From Acidobacteriaceae bacterium (lineage in GTDB: Bacteria; Acidobacteriota; Terriglobia; Terriglobales; Acidobacteriaceae): a DNA stretch of 5,678 nt. Position 1 is the stretch's first letter, and every line of letters starts with the position of its first letter. A program made the translations under genes and the position numbers. The stretch spans positions 17,760-23,437 of the forward strand of contig PMWR01000332.1 in the NCBI GenBank assembly GCA_003166055.1, read 5' to 3'. Of this stretch, positions 1 through 4,473 are shown piece after piece. A model generated the notes under the pieces. That model did no database searches and was not told the DNA's origin. It worked only from the letters and a program-made list of their open reading frames with translations.

Positions 1-359
1 TGCTCGTCGGAGACCTGGCGCAGGATGGCCGGAATGGTCGGCTTTTGAGCAAGCTGCGAAGCGCGCCAGCGGCGCTCGCCGGCGATAAGCTGGAAGCGGC
101 CATTGGCCAGCGGACGGACCAGGATCGGCTGCACCACGCCGTTCGAGCTGATGGACGCGGCCAGTTCAGCCAACTGCTCCTCGTTGACGTGGGAGCGCGT
201 TTGAAACGGGTTGCGATCGATCTGATCGAGAGGAATTTCGCGGGGCTTGCCGCCCTCCGAATCGGCAGCGGGAGCTGGTGCCTGCACCCGCGGCAGAAGT
301 GAGTCCAGCCCTTTGCCCAGGGCGCGGCGTTTTGGGTCAACTGCGGCAATACTCATCAT
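1..359 (-). CDS. parB: Chromosome-partitioning protein ParB, N-terminal part (cut by window edge)
   Basis: ParB loads at parS as a CTP-dependent sliding clamp and stimulates the ParA ATPase, driving origin segregation. I translated the minus strand from an ATG at 357-359; 119 codons are visible before the left edge. Residues 11-23 form the basic N-terminal peptide RRALGKGLDSLLP, which in this family contacts and activates ParA. A proline/alanine-rich linker follows (about 24-38), then the ParB/Srx domain with NPFQTR (50-55), GVVQPILVRP (74-83) and GERRWRA (94-100), the CTP-binding signature. The helix-turn-helix and dimerisation domains lie outside the window. Two ATGs are adjacent (357-359 and 354-356). 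The Shine-Dalgarno AAGGA is 5 nt from the first and 8 nt from the second, so the start is ambiguous by one residue. It lies directly downstream of parA with a gap of about 100 bp, probably in the same operon. Confidence 0.96.
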   Translation of the reverse strand, partial: MMSIAAVDPKRRALGKGLDSLLPRVQAPAPAADSEGGKPREIPLDQIDRNPFQTRSHVNEEQLAELAASISSNGVVQPILVRPLANGRFQLIAGERRWRASQLAQKPTIPAILRQVSDE

Positions 360-364
360 TCAAA

Positions 365-369
365 TCCTT
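365..369 (-). promoter_or_regulatory. Shine-Dalgarno of parB
   Basis: The minus strand reads AAGGA here, followed by TTTGA and the paired ATG codons of parB. Spacing is 5 nt to the first ATG and 8 nt to the second, so it fits either start. Confidence 0.75.
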
Positions 370-399
370 ATCTCGAAAAATCGTCGTGTCTTCTAAAAC

Positions 400-409
400 T
401 GCACGTGCA
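400..409. repeat. 10-bp perfect palindrome with CACGTG core between parA and parB
   Basis: TGCACGTGCA is self-complementary and shares the central CACGTG of the parS sites further upstream. The flanks fit the parS consensus poorly (about 10 of 16 positions over the full site), so it is at best a weak ParB site. It could equally be an unrelated operator or chance. The surrounding parA-parB gap (360-458) shows no convincing promoter or terminator. Confidence 0.35.
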
Positions 410-458
410 AAAACGCCCCAACGGCCACGCTCCCCAAAATGCTCAGGAGTTCGACTGC

Positions 459-1304
459 TCAGGAATACGGCCAGAATCGAACCGCCGCCTGCGCTGCTGG
501 GACTGCCTCAGCTTTCTTCCTTGCGTTGCGGGGGCTTTCCATATGATTGCGCGCGAGAAACTCCCCGGCCAGCTCAAAGTAAGCCTCCGATCCACGGGAG
601 CGGGCATCGTAGAGCGCCACCGGCTTGCCGTGGCTGGGCGCTTCGGCCAACCGTACATTGCGAGGAATCACAGTGTGGAAGAGTCGCTCGCGGAAGTACT
701 CGCGCAATGTTTCGGTGACCTGCTGGGCAAGGTTGGTGCGGTCGTCGTACATGGTCAGCAGAACGCCCTCGATCGTGACATCGGGGTTGAAAGCGGCGCG
801 CACCCGCTCCAGGGTGGAAATGAGCTCCGAGACACCCTCCAGAGCGAAGTACTCCGCCTGCATGGGAACCATCAGGGAGTTGGCTGCCACCAGGGCATTC
901 AGCGTGAGCAGGTCCAGTGCCGGCGGGCAGTCGAGAATGATCAGGTCGAACCGTTCCTGAATGGGCTGCAGGGCATTGCGCAGCCTCAGTTCGCGATCTT
1001 CTGCGCCGGCCAGTTCTATGTTGGCGCCGATCAGGTTCTTCGAGCCTGGCAACAGAAAGAGCGTCTCAATGCTGGTGGGAAGGATGACCTGGAGCGCTGG
1101 GGAATCGCCCATGAGGACGTCATAAATGGAATGACGGTTGTCATCGCGCTGAAAACCGAGGCCGGATGTGGCGTTGGCCTGCGGATCGCAGTCGACGAGC
1201 AAAGTCTTCAGCCCTTCAAGCGCAATGCAGGCGGCGAGATTGATGGCAGTCGTGGTTTTGCCAACCCCGCCCTTTTGGTTCACAACGCCGAGTATCTTTC
1301 CCAT
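459..1304 (-). CDS. parA: Chromosome-partitioning ATPase ParA (Soj family)
   Basis: ParA is a MinD/ParA-type ATPase that dimerises on ATP, binds nucleoid DNA non-specifically, and is released by ParB-parS complexes, which pulls origins apart. The 281-aa product starts MGKILGVVNQKGG. It has the deviant Walker A motif KGGVGKTT at 11-18 (signature Lys11, P-loop Lys16), the A' motif VDCDPQ at 37-42 and Walker B LIILDCPP at 121-128. Arg189 and Arg218 fall in the contexts DDRTN and PRNVR, where B. subtilis Soj has its DNA-binding arginines. The core matches Soj along its length. A C-terminal tail of about 28 residues (from about 254, Ala/Lys-rich) extends beyond Soj's usual ~253 aa. I chose ATG 1302-1304 because MGKI is the conserved family start. 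A TTG three codons upstream (1311-1313) is possible. Neither start has a recognisable Shine-Dalgarno. The stop is TGA at 459-461. The parS cluster lies about 275 bp upstream. Confidence 0.97.
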   Translation of the reverse strand: MGKILGVVNQKGGVGKTTTAINLAACIALEGLKTLLVDCDPQANATSGLGFQRDDNRHSIYDVLMGDSPALQVILPTSIETLFLLPGSKNLIGANIELAGAEDRELRLRNALQPIQERFDLIILDCPPALDLLTLNALVAANSLMVPMQAEYFALEGVSELISTLERVRAAFNPDVTIEGVLLTMYDDRTNLAQQVTETLREYFRERLFHTVIPRNVRLAEAPSHGKPVALYDARSRGSEAYFELAGEFLARNHMESPRNARKKAEAVPAAQAAVRFWPYS

Positions 1305-1351
1305 GGCAATCAAGAGTAAAGGAAGCGAGAGTTTCGGGTACGGAATTCGAT

Positions 1352-1360
1352 TGTGGAGAA
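1352..1360 (-). other. DnaA-box-like 9-mer (TTCTCCACA)
   Basis: The minus strand reads TTCTCCACA, which differs from the DnaA box TTATCCACA only at position 3. It lies about 50 bp upstream of the parA start. A second related 9-mer in the same orientation begins exactly 20 bp further upstream. One such match alone could be chance; the origin-proximal context makes it worth recording. Confidence 0.35.
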
Positions 1361-1371
1361 CAAGTCCCGGC

Positions 1372-1380
1372 TGTGGAAAG
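1372..1380 (-). other. Weaker DnaA-box-like 9-mer (CTTTCCACA)
   Basis: The minus strand reads CTTTCCACA, 7 of 9 matches to TTATCCACA. It has the same orientation as the 1352-1360 element and a 20-bp start-to-start spacing, about two helical turns, so both would sit on the same DNA face. A third, TTTTCCACC, is at 1484-1492. These are weak matches and are supported mainly by their arrangement. Confidence 0.25.
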
Positions 1381-1577
1381 CGCTCGGGATTTCAGGAGAG
1401 GAGGAGTAGGGAATCGCTTGAAGGGCAAGGGGTTGCGCGCGACGGCCAGCGATGCCGCAGAATCACCGTCGAAAAGGGCCTGTGGTGGAAAACTCGTGTG
1501 ATCGATGAACGGAAATGGGACAGATTGAAGCGGAAAATCCAATTTAGAATTGCGCCCAGTTTGGGACGAAAGGCAAG

Positions 1578-1593
1578 TGTTCCACGTGGAACA
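1578..1593. other. parS: parS centromere site 1
   Basis: TGTTCCACGTGGAACA is a perfect 16-bp palindrome. It fits the bacterial parS consensus TGTTNCACGTGNAACA, with C/G at the variable positions instead of the T/A of the B. subtilis site. ParB binds this palindrome, which triggers CTP-dependent clamp closure and spreading. It lies in the parA upstream region, 44 bp from an identical copy, and both copies are followed by the same AT. The parA and parB genes alongside make the identification secure. Confidence 0.95.
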
Positions 1594-1599
1594 ATTCCC

Positions 1600-1615
1600 G
1601 TTCCAGACTGGATTC
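1600..1615. repeat. Degenerate parS-like sequence and small inverted repeats between the two parS sites
   Basis: GTTCCA (1600-1605) and TGGA (1609-1612) reproduce the parS half-sites around a 3-bp centre (GAC) instead of CG. Its centre is about 21.5 bp from parS site 1 and 22.5 bp from site 2, so the three are almost evenly phased at two helical turns. Overlapping it are short inverted repeats: TTCCAG at 1601-1606 with CTGGAA at 1616-1621, and ATTCC/GGAAT at 1612-1622. It may be a decayed parS, a secondary ParB contact, or chance. Confidence 0.3.
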
Positions 1616-1621
1616 CTGGAA

Positions 1622-1637
1622 TGTTCCACGTGGAACA
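1622..1637. other. parS: parS centromere site 2
   Basis: This is a second exact copy of TGTTCCACGTGGAACA, 44 bp from the first. Paired parS sites beside parAB are usual for chromosomal partition systems, and they act as ParB nucleation sites. This copy is 123 bp from the start codon of the divergent DUF3788 gene and about 90 bp from its candidate -10 element, so ParB spreading could cover that promoter. Confidence 0.95.
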
Positions 1638-1727
1638 ATCCAACCCATTCAAACCGCCGGACCACTACCCCTTCCCCTGACTCACCCAACATCTTCTCTC
1701 ATCACTGCGCCGCAGAACTCTTCGCGA

Positions 1728-1733
1728 TACAAT
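1728..1733 (+). promoter_or_regulatory. Candidate -10 element of the DUF3788 gene
   Basis: TACAAT differs from TATAAT at one position and lies 27 bp before the GTG start, implying a short leader of about 20 nt. No good -35 is found at 16-18 bp upstream; that position is occupied by an 11-bp palindrome, CTGCG-C-CGCAG (1705-1715), which could be an operator. The promoter call rests on the -10 alone. Confidence 0.4.
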
Positions 1734-1748
1734 CCTCCCGGCTTTACC

Positions 1749-1757
1749 GAGGGGGAG
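1749..1757 (+). promoter_or_regulatory. Purine-rich Shine-Dalgarno of the DUF3788 gene
   Basis: GAGGGGGAG lies 3 nt before the GTG at 1761, and its GAGG part is 8 nt away. This is the strongest plus-strand ribosome-binding sequence in the region, and it decides the GTG start. Confidence 0.65.
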
Positions 1758-1760
1758 ACC

Positions 1761-2183
1761 GTGGACGTTCCGAATGCATTCGTTGGGTACACCAACAAGC
1801 CATCCAGCAAGGAAGTCGCGGAAGCGCTGGGACCGAACTCTGAATTTTGGGAGCAAATCGTCACCTGGCTGGCCACTGAAAAGGGCGTCACCGAGCAGGA
1901 ATGGAAGTCCGGCTCACCAAAGTACGGATGGAGTTTGCGCCTCAAGACCCATGGAAGAACGATCATCTACCTCGCCCCGTGCGCCGGGTGCTTCCGGGCA
2001 TCCTTTGTGCTTGGAGACCGCGCCGTAGCCGCCGCCCACCAAGGCAGCCTTCCCAAAAGCGTGATCAAGGCTATTGACGAAGCGCCACGATTCTCAGAGG
2101 GAACAGGAGTACGCCTGATGGTCAAGGGACAAAAGGATGTGCCGGGTGTCCGCAAACTCGCAGCCATCAAGCTGGCAAATTGA
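1761..2183 (+). CDS. DUF3788 family protein of unknown function
   Basis: This is a 140-aa soluble protein with no signal peptide or membrane segment. Its layout fits the DUF3788 family as I remember it: an N-terminal NAFVG segment (5-9), SSKEVAEALGP (15-25), a helix with FWEQIVTWL (29-37), the hallmark KYGWSLRLK (54-62), TIIYLAP (67-73), FRASFVLG (78-85), and a C-terminal VRKLAAIKL (130-138). The family's molecular function is not known to me, and I see no catalytic motif; Cys74 and Cys77 (CAGC) are the only cysteines. The start is GTG at 1761, supported by an upstream GAGG. The gene is on the strand opposite all its neighbours. It is divergent from parA, and its last 17 bp overlap the end of rsmG. 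A position between rsmG and parA is unusual for these normally adjacent genes and suggests insertion or lineage-specific gain. The length is normal for the family. Confidence 0.88.
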   Translation: MDVPNAFVGYTNKPSSKEVAEALGPNSEFWEQIVTWLATEKGVTEQEWKSGSPKYGWSLRLKTHGRTIIYLAPCAGCFRASFVLGDRAVAAAHQGSLPKSVIKAIDEAPRFSEGTGVRLMVKGQKDVPGVRKLAAIKLAN

Positions 2184-2826
2184 TTCTTCGATGCGCGATT
2201 GCAAGCACCCCGGTCGCGCTGCCGGCTAGCGGATAGGCTTCAAACCGCGAAAACTCCTGTCCGCATAATCCCTCAAACTGCTCCAATTCGCCCTTGGTGG
2301 CCATGACAAGAACCCGCCCCTCGGGGCTAGCCAATTTGGACGCCGCACGAACCGCTTGAGGCATCCGATCGACAGCGCGAAGAACTACACAATCGAAACG
2401 CGCCTTCAATAGTTCTGCTCGCCCCGCATAGACCTTTGTGGCAAGACCGAGCACCCGAACCGCCTCCTGAAGAAACGCCGCCTTCTTGCCCTGCGATTCG
2501 GCAAGCGTTACAGCAATCTCAGGACGGCACAGCGCAATCGGCACGCCAGGGAACCCAGCGCCGGACCCGAAGTCCAGCAGCGTCCCAATCCCCGCCGGCA
2601 GCGCCCGGGCGCAGGCGATCGATTCGACAAAATGACGGGTGAGAATACCCTCCTCGTCCCGAATCGCCGTGAGGTTGATCCGGGCATTCCAGCGCATCAG
2701 CAGCCCCAGATAATCTTCGAAGCGCTCGCCAAGCGCTGGATCCAACGGATCGAGGCAAGCGCTGGCCAACAGAGAATTGAGCCGCCCGGTTGCGGAAAAG
2801 GAGTCCTTGCCCATGTCAACCGTCAT
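2167..2826 (-). CDS. rsmG: 16S rRNA (guanine-N7)-methyltransferase RsmG (GidB)
   Basis: RsmG transfers a methyl group from S-adenosylmethionine to N7 of G527 (E. coli numbering) in the 530 loop of 16S rRNA. In many bacteria its loss gives low-level streptomycin resistance. The 219-aa product has the family signatures: RWNARINLTAI (45-55), RHFVES (64-69; often RHFLDS elsewhere), the SAM-binding motif DFGSGAGFPGVP (85-96), the acidic residue after the second strand (Glu110) with KKAAFL (114-119), and LRAV (149-152). Its ATG forms a 4-bp ATGA overlap with the stop of the upstream hydrolase gene, and no Shine-Dalgarno is visible, which suggests translational coupling. An in-frame ATG four codons later (2812-2814) is the alternative start. 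The stop TGA (2167-2169) lies inside the convergent DUF3788 gene, so no intergenic terminator is possible there. Confidence 0.96.
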   Translation of the reverse strand: MTVDMGKDSFSATGRLNSLLASACLDPLDPALGERFEDYLGLLMRWNARINLTAIRDEEGILTRHFVESIACARALPAGIGTLLDFGSGAGFPGVPIALCRPEIAVTLAESQGKKAAFLQEAVRVLGLATKVYAGRAELLKARFDCVVLRAVDRMPQAVRAASKLASPEGRVLVMATKGELEQFEGLCGQEFSRFEAYPLAGSATGVLAIAHRRINLPA

Positions 2827-3581
2827 GACTCGAGCCGCGCAGCGACCGACGCTTCAATCCGGCGAGGCGTCCACGCCCTGGCTGCGCCTAGAAACGCAGC
2901 AAAGATCGCGCGGGAGAAGGCGCTTTGCGAGTAGCTGCGCTCCGGATGCCATTGGACGGCGACGACAAAATGCTCGGGCGAATCCAGTTCGACTGCCTCG
3001 ATCACCCCATCCTCGGGAGAGATCGCGCTGACCAGAAGATTGTCGCCAGGAGTGTCGACCGCCTGATGATGGCTGGAATTCACTTGAATCGTTTCCTGTT
3101 CACCGGGCGGCAAAAGCCCGGCGAGAATGGACCCACGCTCAATCCGAACCGGATGAGCCTCGACTGCGGCGCGGCCTGGGCTATGGTCGACCGATGTCTT
3201 CAGATGCTGAATGAGCGAGCCGTTGCGCCAGACATTCAGGTTCTGAATCCCGAAGCAAATGCCCAGGATCGGCTTGTGTAGATTGAAGGCGTCCTGCAGT
3301 AGCAGCTCATCCACGGCTGTCCGTGCGGGGTCATCTATGGCGCACTCGGCAATTCGATCTTCGCCAAATCTTTGCGGGTCCACGTCGTGCGGGCTGCCTG
3401 GAAGCAGAATCCCGTGCACCCCTGCCAACAGCCTCGCCACACGATCCTGCTGCTCATGGAGCGGCACAACAACCGGCTCTGCGCCGGAGGCGTGCAGCGC
3501 GGCAAGATATTCAGGCAGCGAGCGCTGGTTATAGCCAGGATCGCTGCCGGTGGGCTCAGGAATTGCGATGCGTATCGGCAT
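2823..3581 (-). CDS. Class I glutamine amidotransferase-like hydrolase, peptidase C26 / PuuD-like family
   Basis: This cytosolic 252-aa protein resembles gamma-glutamyl-gamma-aminobutyrate hydrolases. The nucleophile elbow is GICFGIQ, with Cys109 as the likely nucleophile. The C-terminal VQWHPE supplies His212 and Glu214 to complete a Cys-His-Glu triad. The preceding LLPGSPHDVDP (59-69) and NSSHHQAVD (168-176) are family motifs. The usual LGGTLYQD after the nucleophile is here WRNGSLIQH (118-126), so the substrate may not be gamma-Glu-GABA. I therefore give no gene symbol. I chose ATG 3579-3581 because MPIRIAIPEP is a typical family start; an in-frame TTG at 3648-3650 would add 23 residues that look unlike the family. 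The Shine-Dalgarno is weak (GAAG, 5 nt from the ATG). It lies 112 bp after plsC, and its TGA overlaps the rsmG ATG. Polyamine or GABA genes are absent nearby, so its pathway is unclear. Confidence 0.87.
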   Translation of the reverse strand: MPIRIAIPEPTGSDPGYNQRSLPEYLAALHASGAEPVVVPLHEQQDRVARLLAGVHGILLPGSPHDVDPQRFGEDRIAECAIDDPARTAVDELLLQDAFNLHKPILGICFGIQNLNVWRNGSLIQHLKTSVDHSPGRAAVEAHPVRIERGSILAGLLPPGEQETIQVNSSHHQAVDTPGDNLLVSAISPEDGVIEAVELDSPEHFVVAVQWHPERSYSQSAFSRAIFAAFLGAARAWTPRRIEASVAARLES

Positions 3582-3693
3582 AAGAACTTCAGAACAGTGT
3601 ACGGCTGGTGGACCCTGAAGCGAAACGCAAGCCAACGCGAATTGGCCCAATCACTCAATTCCAGCACCAGACACGTCCACCAAACGGTCGCAT
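3582..3693 (-). other. plsC-hydrolase intergenic gap with a short palindrome
   Basis: This is the only real gap (112 bp) among the four right-hand minus-strand genes. It contains an 11-bp palindrome ATTGG-C-CCAAT (3641-3651) and a weak -10-like TACACT on the minus strand near the hydrolase start. I see no GC-stem plus T-run terminator. It could hold a secondary promoter for the hydrolase-rsmG pair, but nothing decisive is visible. Confidence 0.3.
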
Positions 3694-4473
3694 CTAAGCG
3701 AGGGACACAGCCGCTTCTGCTTGAGAGGGCTCGGGCCGGCCGCGCAGTTCCTGGATCGCGTCCCGCAGTTTCCCGGTCAGCTCGTCGGTCTGACGAGGCG
3801 TCATTCCCTTCGTCTCAATGGGCTCGCCCGCAGTGAGGGTCAGGTGACTTGGATATAAGTGCCGCGTATGAATCGGGAGCAGGTCATAGACCCCGCTCAG
3901 TGCAATGGGAACCAGCGGAACCTGGGCGCGGATCGCGAGGTAGGCGGCTCCGGACAGAAAGTTCTGCAGCTCGCCGGAAGGCGTCCGCCCCCCCTCGGGA
4001 AAGACAAAGAGCGGCATTCCCGAGCGCAGCGCCTTGACGCCAATCCCCAGGCTTGAGAGCGTGGCGCGAGGATTGTTGGTGTTGATCGGAATCTGCCCTG
4101 ATCGATCTAAGTACCATCCTATGAACGCGATAGGCCACAATTCCTTCTTGGCGAGAATGCGAAACTGGAAGGGCAAAGCGGCAAAGATGACCGGCGTATC
4201 CATGTACGAGGTGTGGTTGGAGGCGTAAACGGCGACAGGACATCTGCGCAGGTTTTCCGCGCCACGAATTGTCAGCGAGCATCCGGCGCCCCACACCAGC
4301 ATCCGTGCCCATAGGCGGGCAATGCGGTGCTGAACTCGCCCGCCCTTGTCAATCAAGGACACAAGCAAGGCCAAGGAGGCGCAAACGACCGTAACCACAG
4401 TCAGCGCTGGGATTTGAATCAGATTGGTGCGCCAGCGATGGAACCGGGGCATCGGATTGGGGCGCGGGCTCAC
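3694..4473 (-). CDS. plsC: 1-acyl-sn-glycerol-3-phosphate acyltransferase (PlsC/LPLAT family)
   Basis: This is a membrane-associated acyltransferase, 259 aa, predicted to acylate lysophosphatidic acid to phosphatidic acid in phospholipid synthesis. Residues 20-41 form a hydrophobic N-terminal membrane segment. Catalytic motif I is NHTSYMD, giving the H-X4-D pair His87 and Asp92. A motif II-like segment with Arg124 is at 121-130. Motif III is FVFPEGGRTPSG (156-167), with Gly162 where most members have Thr or Ser (FPEGTR). Motif IV is VPLVPIALSG (185-194). The GTG start at 4471-4473 overlaps the folC stop (GTGA) and has AAGGAG 9 nt upstream. ATG at 4450-4452 is an alternative, but it is farther from that RBS. 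The stop is TAG. It probably shares a transcript with folC. The family also contains lyso-ornithine-lipid and other O-acyltransferases, so the exact acceptor is inferred. Confidence 0.9.
   Translation of the reverse strand: MSPRPNPMPRFHRWRTNLIQIPALTVVTVVCASLALLVSLIDKGGRVQHRIARLWARMLVWGAGCSLTIRGAENLRRCPVAVYASNHTSYMDTPVIFAALPFQFRILAKKELWPIAFIGWYLDRSGQIPINTNNPRATLSSLGIGVKALRSGMPLFVFPEGGRTPSGELQNFLSGAAYLAIRAQVPLVPIALSGVYDLLPIHTRHLYPSHLTLTAGEPIETKGMTPRQTDELTGKLRDAIQELRGRPEPSQAEAAVSLA

Larger units (their letters stand above)
1305..1760. other. Divergent intergenic control region between parA and the DUF3788 gene
   Basis: This stretch of about 456 bp contains no credible gene. Reading frames through it are open by chance, and their products include translated parS sequence. 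It holds the two parS palindromes (1578-1637), three DnaA-box-like sequences on the minus strand nearer parA (1352-1492), and the DUF3788 promoter and RBS candidates (1728-1757). A short AT-rich patch lies near 1532-1551. I could not identify a convincing sigma-70 promoter for parA on the minus strand. Confidence 0.7.

Noticed and set aside
360..458. Possible terminator between parA and parB
   Set aside because: A T-run exists on the minus strand (around 410-415), but no stable GC stem precedes it. Co-transcription of parA and parB is more likely.
405..1319. Long plus-strand open frame (304 codons) antisense to parA
   Set aside because: It is almost exactly opposite parA, has no family-like motifs, and is explained by high GC in the third codon positions of a strongly conserved gene.
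1525..1550. Plus-strand promoter-like pair TTGAAG and TAGAAT
   Set aside because: The spacer is only 14 bp, and no gene start follows until beyond the parS sites.
1216..1692. Minus-strand open frame of 158 codons spanning the parS sites
   Set aside because: Its product contains FHVEH and CSTWNT, which are translated parS sequences. Its C-terminal part is an out-of-frame reading of the parA 5' end. This is a known source of spurious parS-derived small proteins.
1550..1843. Plus-strand open frame of 97 codons running from parS into the DUF3788 gene
   Set aside because: It translates both parS copies (FHVEQ, CSTWN) and then reads the DUF3788 gene out of frame. No ribosome site precedes it.
3582..3650. 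Extended hydrolase start at the in-frame TTG (3648-3650)
   Set aside because: The extra 23 residues do not look like the family's N-terminus, while the ATG at 3581 begins with the typical MPIRIAIPEP.
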